This document shows, one piece after another, positions 16,013 through 22,945 of a stretch of 24,739 bases of DNA (its first letter is position 1; every line of letters begins with the position of its first letter). The stretch lies in assembly GCA_900768535.1 (NCBI GenBank), contig CAAGDE010000079.1, positions 1 to 24,739 of the forward strand, in the 5' to 3' direction. The notes beneath the pieces were generated by a model. That model searched no databases. It was not told the DNA's origin and worked only from the letters and a program-made list of their open reading frames with translations. Origin of the DNA: Clostridia bacterium. GTDB lineage: Bacteria > Bacillota > Clostridia > Oscillospirales > CAG-272. A program made the position numbers and the translations under genes.

Positions 16013-16543
16013 TTACGCCGCGCGGTGATCCTTTCCGTAGATCGGCAGGCGGTTCAGCACCTCGATCAGCATCATGCCGCCGACGATTCCGACTGCCCCC
16101 TGGAGCAGATTCTCCGGCACGCTCGTCACTGCCGCGGTCACTGCTTTGCCGAGGATTGCCCATGCGTACAGGAAGTATCCTGCGACCATGATCAGCTCCG
16201 CCGCGATTGCGCCCACCAGGCGTCCCGCACGGCTGGGGATGCGTTCCCGCAGCCGCTTTGCAATCAGGGCAGCTGTCAGCGCCATCAGTGCTTTGATGAT
16301 CAGCGTTCCCGGAATGTAGTGTGCGTAGCTGCTGAGCAGATCCGCCAGTGCGGAGCCGACGCCTGCCGCAAACATTCCGTACCACGGTCCCAGAAACCAT
16401 GCCGCCGCCAGGACGAAGACATCGCCTACGTTGACGTATCCGCCGGTCATGGGGGTGGGGATCTGAATGACCATGGTTGCCACACAGATCAGTGCGGTGA
16501 ACAATGCGGTCAGGACCTGTTTTCTGACATCTGCTTTTTTCAT
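16013..16543 (-). CDS. ECF transporter S component, substrate unknown
   Basis: The start chosen is the ATG at 16,543 because GAGGTG lies six bases upstream; the GTG at 16,552 would overlap that site. The 176-residue protein has about five to six membrane helices and the segment GGYVNVGDVFVLAAAWFLGP followed by GVGSALADLLSSYAHYIPGTLIIKALMA, typical of ECF-type vitamin-uptake S components of the DUF1393/HmpT-like group. It would bind a small vitamin-like substrate and rely on an energising EcfA/A'/T module encoded elsewhere. No riboswitch is possible in the zero-length gap before it: the upstream gene's stop overlaps the ribosome-binding site, so it is cotranscribed with the zinc-ribbon gene. 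Confidence 0.85.
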   Translation of the reverse strand: MKKADVRKQVLTALFTALICVATMVIQIPTPMTGGYVNVGDVFVLAAAWFLGPWYGMFAAGVGSALADLLSSYAHYIPGTLIIKALMALTAALIAKRLRERIPSRAGRLVGAIAAELIMVAGYFLYAWAILGKAVTAAVTSVPENLLQGAVGIVGGMMLIEVLNRLPIYGKDHRAA

Positions 16544-16553
16544 GATGGACACC

Positions 16554-16955
16554 TCATACCTTCACTTGGAATTTCTTACCGCAGCAGGGACAGCAGACGG
16601 TGTGATTTCCCTTGATTTTGGGAAGCCGCAGGACGTTTTTGCACGCCGGACACTTGCGGTAAATATGCGTTTTACGATCCCGGATCCGGTTTTTCCGCAG
16701 GACAAACCATCCGCGGATCCTTCCCCAGAACCGCAGAAACGCGCGGTTTTCTTTTGTTCTTGCGGGGATGTTTTTCGAAAAGCACCGGAAGCCCGACCAC
16801 CCCAGCAGGAGGATCTCAAGCCCCAGCAGAATCGGTGTTCGCGCAAACAGATTGGCAACCGCGAGGATCAGCACGACCCACACGGTGACACGGGAAAGCG
16901 CGTCCGTTCCGTTCCTTCCCGCCCAAAAACGGGCGAGGCGTTCTCGGAATTTCAT
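16554..16955 (-). CDS. Membrane protein with C-terminal zinc ribbon
   Basis: I start this at the ATG at 16,955 (133 residues), preceded by AAAGGAG about 13 bases upstream; an upstream in-frame start at 17,006 would lie inside the hairpin region and has no ribosome-binding site. A basic N-terminus is followed by one or two hydrophobic stretches (about 22-56, VTVWVVLILAVANLF and ILLGLEILLLGW), a basic linker, then CPACKNVLRLPK...CCPCCGKKFQV (C102, C105, C122, C125) forming a zinc ribbon. No function is known to me. Similar small 'zinc-ribbon domain' proteins occur in Clostridia. Its stop overlaps the ribosome-binding site of the ECF gene. Confidence 0.75.
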   Translation of the reverse strand: MKFRERLARFWAGRNGTDALSRVTVWVVLILAVANLFARTPILLGLEILLLGWSGFRCFSKNIPARTKENRAFLRFWGRIRGWFVLRKNRIRDRKTHIYRKCPACKNVLRLPKIKGNHTVCCPCCGKKFQVKV

Positions 16956-16998
16956 TTTTTTGTTCCATCTCCTTTTTTTCGGTTTCTCAAAAGGAGTC

Positions 16999-17032
16999 GC
17001 GGACACCGTGAAACGTTCATCACAGTGTCCGC
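16999..17032 (-). terminator. Strong hairpin after the protease gene
   Basis: On the minus strand GCGGACACTGTGA pairs with TCACGGTGTCCGC (13 pairs, one G-U), with an 8-base loop, beginning 15 bases after the protease stop. The following bases (GACTCCTTTTG) are only a weak T-tract, so it may be a partial terminator or a processing hairpin that lowers expression of the two genes beyond it. Confidence 0.5.
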
Positions 17033-17047
17033 AAAAAAATCCGTCCG

Positions 17048-17851
17048 TCAGGTGCCGCTGCTTGCAAAATACTGCCGCACCTGTTCCATTACATCATTGA
17101 TCGGGATCGCCATGCCGAGGGCTTCGCTGTCGGCGACCTTCCAGTCCACCACGCCGATGACCTCCCCCCGCGCGTTGCACAGGGGACCTCCGGAATTTCC
17201 GGTGTTCAGCGGGGCATCGGTCTGAATCATTCTCCGCCGGATCGCTGTGCCGTTGATGGTGACCTCCGTAGGTCTGCCGACGGCAGAGACAATGCCCTGC
17301 GTGACGGTCCACGCATACCGCGCACCGGAGGGATTTCCGACGGCAACGGCGCGCTCGCCGATCTGCACGGTGTCCGAATTTCCCACCGTCACAACGGGAT
17401 ACCCGCGTCCCGGCACCTTCAGGAGCGCCAGGTCATCGGTTTCGCTTTCCCATACGGTTCGGGCGGTCTTTTGGGTTCCGTCATTCAGCGTGACCGTGAT
17501 CTTTCCTGCGTTTCTGATGACGTGGAGACTGGTGACCAGGTAACCGTCCGCACGCAGAAGGAAGCCGGTCCCGCTGGCTGTCTCCCGCCCGGAAACCGCC
17601 TCGATGAGGACGGTTGCCGGCAGGACGCGCGAAACGATCTCCGGCGTTGTCAGCTCTGCCGGCGCCGCGGTTTGTCCGGTTGCGGGATTGAGCGCCAGCA
17701 CGCCGAACAGGAATGCAAAGCAGACGGCAAAGGTCAGAAGCATGACCCCCGCAAATCTTGCGGTGCCGCTGTGACGGTTCCGCTTTTGCGCGGCGCCGTC
17801 TGCCGACGTCTGCGTCTCATACGACCACCGGTACTGCTCCTCTCCGGTCAT
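17048..17851 (-). CDS. Membrane-anchored HtrA/DegP-like serine protease without PDZ domain
   Basis: The 267-residue protein has a cytoplasmic N-terminus, one membrane helix (about 33-53, ending VLALNP) and an extracellular trypsin-like domain. The catalytic triad is visible: H110 in TSLHVI, D140 in SETDDLALL, S220 in NTGNSGGPL. DegP/HtrA proteins normally carry one or two PDZ domains after the protease; here the chain ends about 45 residues after the serine, so none is present. The start overlaps the kinase stop (ATGA) and has AGGAGAAAGGAG upstream. This suits a surface-stress protease controlled by, or feeding back on, the adjacent two-component system; that link is inference. Confidence 0.9.
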   Translation of the reverse strand: MTGEEQYRWSYETQTSADGAAQKRNRHSGTARFAGVMLLTFAVCFAFLFGVLALNPATGQTAAPAELTTPEIVSRVLPATVLIEAVSGRETASGTGFLLRADGYLVTSLHVIRNAGKITVTLNDGTQKTARTVWESETDDLALLKVPGRGYPVVTVGNSDTVQIGERAVAVGNPSGARYAWTVTQGIVSAVGRPTEVTINGTAIRRRMIQTDAPLNTGNSGGPLCNARGEVIGVVDWKVADSEALGMAIPINDVMEQVRQYFASSGT

Positions 17852-19347
17852 GCGTCTGCTCCTTTCTCCTGCTGCCCGGCTTCGGTGAGGGTGAAGAAGA
17901 ACTCACACCATTCGCCCTCCTCGCTCTGTGCCCAGATTTTTTCTCCGTGTGCCTGGATAATGGTCTTTGCAATGAACAGTCCCAAGCCGGCGCCGGATTT
18001 ATCCAGCCCGCGGCTTTTATCGCTTTTGTAGAACCGGTCGAAGACGAAGGGGAGATCCGCCTTCGGAATGCCCTCTCCTTCGTTGTAGACCGATACCAGC
18101 ACCTTATGGTCGCGGTCATGGCGGATGCGGACGCGGAAGCTTCCGCCGGGTTTGGAAAATTTGACTGCGTTATGGCAGATGTTGTAGAAGATCTGGTAGA
18201 TCGCATCGTGGTCGGCAAGCACCGTTATCCGGTCCGCCTCGCATTCAAACGAGACCTCCAGCTTCTTTTCATCGATCTGCTGTTCAAAGGAGATCAGGAT
18301 CACCCGTCCCATTTCGCAGATATCGAACGGCGAGGGGGCAAATTTCCGGTCGCCCGCCTGAATTCTGGAAATATCCAGCAGGGATTCGACCAGCCGGGAG
18401 AGCCGTTTGGCTTCGCCTGAGATGATCTCAAGGTAATGATCCTGCTCGGACTGCGGAATGACGCCGTCCCGGATCTCCTCCGCAAAGCCGATGATGGTTG
18501 TCATCGGGGTCCGCAGGTCATGCGAGACGTTTGCAATGAAGGAATTCCGCAGCCCCTCCAGGTGCTCCAGGGACTCCGCCATCTGGTTGAACGCCTGCGC
18601 CAGCTGAACCACCTCGTCGCTCCCGCTTTTCGGAACGGGGACGCGGGTATCGAAGTTTCCGTTTGCGAACTGCTCGGTTGCAACATACATTCCGCGCAGG
18701 GGACTCGTCACACGGTCGCTGATGAAATAGACCGCGATCAGGATGGCAAGCAGAACCAGCAGGGCCGCTGAGACCAGGCTTTTGCTCAGTTCTCCCGTGA
18801 TGACATCGTTTTTCAGATCCTCGCAGATCACGGCGACCGTCCCGCAACGATGTCCGCTTGCATCGGTCAGCTGCCCGGCGCACAGCAGGTCGCCGGACGG
18901 GTACAGGGAGGAGTCCTGCGGAACCGTGCCGGAATAGGTCTTTCCCTGCCGGACCGTTTCCAGCACTTTTTCGGACAGCACCAAGCCGACCTTGCTTTCC
19001 GTCTGGGAATTTTCCGACTGCCAGCAGACCGTCCCGGACAGATCCGCAACCAAAACCGTCATTGCGGGATCTCTTACCGTCAGTGCTCCCATCAGCTCCG
19101 GCAGTCTTGCGTCCGGAGCCGTCATAGCCGCATCCAGCTCCTCCCGGAAGTGCTCCTCGGTGCACGCACCCATTTCCCGCCGCAGAAAGATCTCTGTCTG
19201 ACCCAGGATGCCCTTCATCTGCTCCGCCCGGTCGTCGATAATCGAATTGTTGACAATGGAGGTTATGACAAACAGCATCAGCGCAAATCCGATGACAAAA
19301 ATCAGCATGACGGCGGTGACATACTTTGCGAAAACGCTCTTGATCAT
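17848..19347 (-). CDS. Sensor histidine kinase (HAMP, HisKA, HATPase)
   Basis: The 499-residue protein has two membrane helices (about 11-31 and 190-209) around a 150-residue extracellular sensor domain, a HAMP region (about 211-262), the H box IANVSHDLRTPMTT with H276, the N box NICHNAVKF (N393), and the G box SGAGLGLFIAKTI. It is a standard class I sensor kinase. The sensor part resembles a PAS/Cache-like fold but I cannot name a ligand. It follows the response-regulator gene by 13 bases and overlaps the protease start by four, so kinase, regulator and protease are made from one transcript. The best general comparison is with WalK/PhoR-like and VanS-like kinases; no specific orthology is claimed. 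Confidence 0.92.
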   Translation of the reverse strand: MIKSVFAKYVTAVMLIFVIGFALMLFVITSIVNNSIIDDRAEQMKGILGQTEIFLRREMGACTEEHFREELDAAMTAPDARLPELMGALTVRDPAMTVLVADLSGTVCWQSENSQTESKVGLVLSEKVLETVRQGKTYSGTVPQDSSLYPSGDLLCAGQLTDASGHRCGTVAVICEDLKNDVITGELSKSLVSAALLVLLAILIAVYFISDRVTSPLRGMYVATEQFANGNFDTRVPVPKSGSDEVVQLAQAFNQMAESLEHLEGLRNSFIANVSHDLRTPMTTIIGFAEEIRDGVIPQSEQDHYLEIISGEAKRLSRLVESLLDISRIQAGDRKFAPSPFDICEMGRVILISFEQQIDEKKLEVSFECEADRITVLADHDAIYQIFYNICHNAVKFSKPGGSFRVRIRHDRDHKVLVSVYNEGEGIPKADLPFVFDRFYKSDKSRGLDKSGAGLGLFIAKTIIQAHGEKIWAQSEEGEWCEFFFTLTEAGQQEKGADA

Positions 19348-19360
19348 CTGTCCGTGCCGC

Positions 19361-20053
19361 TCAGCTCAGCAGCTCAAACTTATACCCGACACCCCAAACG
19401 GTCTTGAGGACCCACTTGTCCGAAACGCCCTCCAGCTTCTCGCGCAGGCGCTTGACATGAACGTCCACCGTGCGGGAGTCGCCGAGGTAATCAAAGCCCC
19501 ACACCTTATCCAGCAGCTGATCGCGGGTAAAGACGCGGTTGTAGTTGGAGGCGAGGAAGTACAGAAGCTCCAGCTCCTTCGGCGGAACGTCCACCGACTT
19601 GCCGCGCAGCTTCAGCTCGTACTTCTGCAGGCTGATTTCGATGTTTTCGAATTTGATGACCTCGTCATCGCTCTGTCTGGTATGGGACTGGTATCTGCGG
19701 AGCACCGCCTTTACCCGTGCGGACAGCTCCTTCATATCAAACGGCTTGGTGACGAAATCGTCCGCGCCGAGCTCCAGACCCAGGACCTTGTCGAAGACCT
19801 CTCCCTTTGCGGTGACCATAATCACCGGCTTGGAGGAAATCTCACGGATTTCCCGGCAGACCTGCCAGCCGTCCTTTTTGGGGAGCATGATGTCCAGCAG
19901 AACCAGATCCGGCTCGTACATCTTGAAGAAGTTCAGCCCCTCCGAGCCGTCTGCGGCGAGCTTGACCTCATAGCCCTCGTTCTCGAAGTACATTTTCAGC
20001 AGATCGCTGATATTGGGGTCATCATCCACGACCAGAATTTTAGTATCCGACAT
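19361..20053 (-). CDS. OmpR/PhoB-family response regulator
   Basis: The 230-residue protein has a receiver domain with acidic D10-D12, phospho-acceptor D54 in LVLLDIMLPKKDGW, T81 and K103 (FVTKPFDMKEL), then a winged-helix DNA-binding domain ending RTVDVHVKRLREKL...VWGVGYKFE. It is the partner of the sensor kinase encoded next. The ATG has GGAGGT about eight bases upstream. Transcription probably starts near 20,199, giving a leader of about 146 bases. Likely targets include its own operon, but no direct-repeat operator was confirmed. Confidence 0.95.
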   Translation of the reverse strand: MSDTKILVVDDDPNISDLLKMYFENEGYEVKLAADGSEGLNFFKMYEPDLVLLDIMLPKKDGWQVCREIREISSKPVIMVTAKGEVFDKVLGLELGADDFVTKPFDMKELSARVKAVLRRYQSHTRQSDDEVIKFENIEISLQKYELKLRGKSVDVPPKELELLYFLASNYNRVFTRDQLLDKVWGFDYLGDSRTVDVHVKRLREKLEGVSDKWVLKTVWGVGYKFELLS

Positions 20054-20205
20054 AATTGAAACCTCCGAATCATATTATTGTTCGTATTGTTACCCATCAC
20101 CATTCTACCGCGGCAATGGGGTAACTATGTGACGAAAAGATGAATTTTCCGTGCCTTCCGCCTTTTTCCAAAAGAAAAAAGCCCGGCGTTTCCGTCAACC
20201 ATCTT

Positions 20206-20234
20206 ATTATAGCACAATTCCCGGCAAAATGCAA
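20206..20234 (-). promoter_or_regulatory. Sigma-A promoter of the two-component/protease operon
   Basis: On the minus strand TTGCAT (20,234-20,229) and TATAAT (20,211-20,206) are exactly 17 bases apart, with TGC just before the -10. It is divergent from the ychF promoter; the two -35 elements are about 42 bases apart. The leader toward the response regulator (20,199-20,054) has no structure I could assign. Confidence 0.8.
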
Positions 20235-20275
20235 ATCTTTTTCACAATTTTCCCGCAAAATTTTCCGCATCCCTC

Positions 20276-20304
20276 TTGCCAAAGCAGCTTTTTCGTATTA
20301 TAAT
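20276..20304 (+). promoter_or_regulatory. Sigma-A promoter of ychF
   Basis: TTGCCA (20,276-20,281) and TATAAT (20,299-20,304) are separated by exactly 17 bases. Transcription would start near 20,311 and run through the attenuator-like leader. Confidence 0.8.
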
Positions 20305-20324
20305 ATAAAGGAGTACGCCGTATC

Positions 20325-20362
20325 AGCCCGTCCGGGGGGCTTTTTTGGTCGCTCCGGGCGGG
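20325..20362 (+). promoter_or_regulatory. Attenuator-like leader of ychF with two exclusive hairpins
   Basis: AGCCC (20,325-20,329) can pair with GGGCT (20,337-20,341), which runs straight into TTTTTT (20,341-20,346), a small intrinsic-terminator shape. The overlapping CCCGTCCGG (20,327-20,335) can instead pair fully, with one G-U, to CCGGGCGGG (20,354-20,362), which would abolish the first hairpin. The stem of the first is only five pairs, so termination may be weak. No known riboswitch was recognised. Confidence 0.45.
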
Positions 20363-20393
20363 AGATTCGCAACAGGAAAGGATTGTTTACACT

Positions 20394-21488
20394 ATGAAAC
20401 TCGGAATTGTGGGACTGCCCAATGTCGGGAAAAGCACGCTGTTCAACGCGCTGACGAATGCGGGCGCCGAATCCGCCAATTATCCCTTCTGCACCATCGA
20501 GCCGAATGTGGGCGTGGTGACGGTGCCGGATAAGCGGCTGGATTTCCTGGCACAGATGCATCATCCGGCGAAGGTCACGCCTGCCGTCATCGAATTTGTG
20601 GACATCGCGGGGCTGGTCAAGGGTGCCTCCAAGGGGGAGGGGCTGGGCAACCAGTTCCTGGGCAACATCCGCGAGGTGGACGCCGTTCTGCACGTCATCC
20701 GCTGTTTTGAGGATGACAATATCATTCACGTGGACGGGAAAATCGACCCGATGCGCGATCTGGACACCATCAACCTGGAGCTGATCTTCTCCGATATGGA
20801 GATTCTTGAGCGCCGCATGGACCGCACCCGGAAAGCCATGCGCGCGGACAGGAAGTACGCATCGGAGCTGGAGGTTCTGGAGAAGATTTATCACGTCCTG
20901 GAGGAGGGCAAATGCGCCCGCACGGCGGAGCTGACCGAGGACGAGCGCGCCTGCCTGTACGACACGCCGCTTCTGACGATGAAGCCGGTGATTTACGTTG
21001 CCAACGTCAGCGAGGACTACGCGGCGAAGGAGCCGCTTGACAACGCGGCATACCTGGCGCTGAAGGCTCACGCGGAGAGCGAGCATTCCGAGGTCATTCC
21101 GATCTGCTGTCAGATCGAGGCGGAGATTGCGGAATTGGGTGCCGAGGAGAAGGCGATGTTCCTCTCCGACCTGGGGATTGCCGAGAGCGGGCTGGACCGG
21201 CTGATCAAGGCAAGCTACTCGCTCCTGGGGCTGATCAGCTTCCTGACGGCGGGACCCGACGAGTGCCGCGCGTGGACGATCCGGAAGGGAACCAAGGCGC
21301 CAAAGGCTGCCGGAAAGATCCACTCCGACATCGAGCGCGGCTTCATCCGTGCCGAGGTGCTGGCGTTTGACGACCTGAAAAAATACGGCTCCATGGCGGC
21401 GGCGCGCGATGCGGGCGTCCTGCGCAGCGAGGGCAAGGATTACGTGATGCAGGACGGCGACATCGTGCTGTTCCGGTTTAACGTCTGA
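20394..21488 (+). CDS. ychF: Redox-regulated ATPase YchF (Obg-like, OLA1 family)
   Basis: The 364-residue protein is a clear YchF: P-loop GLPNVGKST (7-15), NYPFCTIEPN, DIAGLVKGASKGEGLGNQFL with the G3 region, then ANVSED where most GTPases have NKxD (this N-x-x-E form explains ATP preference in the family), and a C-terminal TGS-like domain (TAGPDECRAWTIRKGTKAPKAA and so on, about 280-364). It binds ribosomes and ATP and affects translation and stress responses; the exact role is not settled in the literature I know. AGGAAAGGA lies about 12 bases before the ATG. It is transcribed alone, with a strong terminator after it. Confidence 0.97.
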   Translation: MKLGIVGLPNVGKSTLFNALTNAGAESANYPFCTIEPNVGVVTVPDKRLDFLAQMHHPAKVTPAVIEFVDIAGLVKGASKGEGLGNQFLGNIREVDAVLHVIRCFEDDNIIHVDGKIDPMRDLDTINLELIFSDMEILERRMDRTRKAMRADRKYASELEVLEKIYHVLEEGKCARTAELTEDERACLYDTPLLTMKPVIYVANVSEDYAAKEPLDNAAYLALKAHAESEHSEVIPICCQIEAEIAELGAEEKAMFLSDLGIAESGLDRLIKASYSLLGLISFLTAGPDECRAWTIRKGTKAPKAAGKIHSDIERGFIRAEVLAFDDLKKYGSMAAARDAGVLRSEGKDYVMQDGDIVLFRFNV

Positions 21489-21501
21489 AACACAGAGAAC
21501 C

Positions 21502-21546
21502 CCGACCGGATGCGGATTTCCGTATCCGGTCGGTTTTGTCTTTTCT
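21502..21546 (+). terminator. Intrinsic terminator of ychF
   Basis: CCGACCGGATGCGGA pairs with TCCGTATCCGGTCGG (one G-T, the innermost pairs open to form the loop), followed by TTTTGTCTTTT. It begins 14 bases after the stop. Confidence 0.9.
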
Positions 21547-21662
21547 GCGGGGCGGTGCCGCCTGATGCGGGAGTTTCGGGCCGGTGAGAGGCTCCGGACG
21601 GGGAAAACGCGGGGGAGTGCGGCGGGGAAGGAGAAGATTTTCGATTTTTTTTGCGAAAAGTA

Positions 21663-21691
21663 TTGGAATCCGGACGGGAATATGTTATAAT
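21663..21691 (+). promoter_or_regulatory. Sigma-A promoter of the cdaA operon
   Basis: TTGGAA (21,663-21,668) and TATAAT (21,686-21,691) are 17 bases apart, with TG at 21,683-21,684 forming an extended -10. It follows the ychF terminator, so the two units are separate. Confidence 0.75.
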
Positions 21692-21758
21692 ATAAGTAAC
21701 TGTAGCCATGCCGGGGAAAAAACGGCACGGAGGGACTGTTGTGGGAGGAAGAAAGCGG

Positions 21759-22739
21759 ATGTTTGCACAGCTGTGGGGGGCGATCGGCTCCTTTTTCCGG
21801 GATCATGTTGCGCGACCGTTTGCCGCGATGAACGCGTGGGATGTGATCGATATTCTGCTGTTGGCGGCACTGATGTTCATGCTGTACCGTTACGCCAGGA
21901 ACCGGCGGGCGGGAAGGGTGCTGGTGGGACTGGCGGTGGTATGCGTGTTCAGTGCGGCGGTTTCGCTGACCGAGCTGACGGCGCTGAGATACGTGGTCCG
22001 GCTGTTTGCTTCGGCGTTTGCGTTCTGCTTTGTTCTGATTTTTCAGCCGGAAATCCGCACGGGCCTGGAGAAGCTGGGGAATTCCCGCCTGGCGGCGCCC
22101 ATGAGCGATACGCTTCCGCGCAGACAGTATCCGGCGGCAAAGCAGGTCACGGCGGAAACGGTGGATGCGGTCTGCCGGATGTCCAACACCTGCACGGGCG
22201 CGCTGATTGTGTTCGAGGGGCTGACCCGGCTGGGCAACTACACCGAGGGCGGCAAGCTGGTGGACGCGCGGGTGACCTCCCATCTGCTGCAGAATATCTT
22301 TTACGACAAGGCACCGCTGCACGACGGGGCGGTGATCATCCGCGATATGCGCATCTATGCGGCGAGCTGTGTTCTGCCCTCCACGGCGGGCGACATGGAT
22401 TTCGGCAGCATGGGCACCCGGCACCGGGCGGCGGTCGGAGTCACGGAGGTCAGCGATGCGCTGGTCATTGTGGTCTCGGAGCAGACCGGAATTGTATCGG
22501 TTGCGCAGGGCGGAAGGCTGCTGCGCGGCGTGGACAGAAAGACGCTGACCGACATTCTGATGACCTATCTGGCGGGCAACCGGTATCTGCGCACCAAGCG
22601 GCAGGAGGAAAAAGCCGAGCAGCACCGGCAGGCGATGGCGGAGAAGGCTGAAAAGGCGTCCGCCGCCGAGAGCGCGGCGCAGGAGCCGGACAGCGCACCG
22701 GAGGACGGAAAGAAGAAACAGGAGGACCGCACACCGTGA
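21759..22739 (+). CDS. cdaA: Diadenylate cyclase CdaA (c-di-AMP synthase)
   Basis: The ATG at 21,759 with GGGAGGA nine bases upstream is preferred to the ATG at 21,708, which has no ribosome-binding site and would add a basic 17-residue leader. The 326-residue protein has three membrane helices near 28-45, 52-70 and 78-97, then the DAC domain with DGA (D189, G190, A191, in PLHDGAVII) and RHR (221-223, in GTRHRAAVG). It joins two ATP into c-di-AMP, a signal for potassium and osmotic balance and cell-wall integrity. CdaA is usually near 270 residues; this one has an extra charged, low-complexity tail of about 45 residues (about 280-326, rich in Glu, Lys and Ala). The normal CdaA-CdaR-GlmM order is not kept. 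Confidence 0.95.
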   Translation: MFAQLWGAIGSFFRDHVARPFAAMNAWDVIDILLLAALMFMLYRYARNRRAGRVLVGLAVVCVFSAAVSLTELTALRYVVRLFASAFAFCFVLIFQPEIRTGLEKLGNSRLAAPMSDTLPRRQYPAAKQVTAETVDAVCRMSNTCTGALIVFEGLTRLGNYTEGGKLVDARVTSHLLQNIFYDKAPLHDGAVIIRDMRIYAASCVLPSTAGDMDFGSMGTRHRAAVGVTEVSDALVIVVSEQTGIVSVAQGGRLLRGVDRKTLTDILMTYLAGNRYLRTKRQEEKAEQHRQAMAEKAEKASAAESAAQEPDSAPEDGKKKQEDRTP

Positions 22740-22945
22740 AGAAAAAGGAGATCGTTGTTCACATGACGGCGCCCAAGCAGGGGAAGGTCGGCTTTGTCAG
22801 ACGGATGCACCTGATTCCGATCCTGCTGTGCCTGCTTGCGGCAATCGTCGTCTGGCTGTTTGTTGTCAATCTGAAGAATCCCACGGCGCCGGATCCCTTC
22901 TCGCCGGAGCCCCGGGTGACGGAATCGGACGGGACGGGAGCATGA
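22736..22945 (+). CDS. Small single-pass membrane protein in the CdaR position
   Basis: The 69-residue frame starts at a GTG overlapping the cdaA stop (GTGA), and ends overlapping the next ATG (ATGA). The N-terminus is basic (KKKEIVVHMTAPKQGK), one helix lies at about 25-45 (HLIPILLCLLAAIVVWLFVVNL), and a short polar tail rich in Pro and Asp follows outside. CdaR (YbbR) normally follows CdaA and has a similar N-terminal anchor and then several YbbR domains; here the anchor is present and the domains are not. It could be a reduced CdaR-like partner of CdaA or an unrelated membrane peptide. The tight double overlap argues that it is truly translated. Confidence 0.75.
   Translation: MKKKEIVVHMTAPKQGKVGFVRRMHLIPILLCLLAAIVVWLFVVNLKNPTAPDPFSPEPRVTESDGTGA

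Noticed and set aside
16544..16553. A riboswitch before the ECF S-component gene
   Set aside because: The upstream gene's stop overlaps the ribosome-binding site, leaving no room.
20298..22625. A 775-residue open frame on the minus strand
   Set aside because: It is antisense to ychF and cdaA, crosses the ychF promoter and terminator, and has no recognisable domain; it results from high GC and codon bias.
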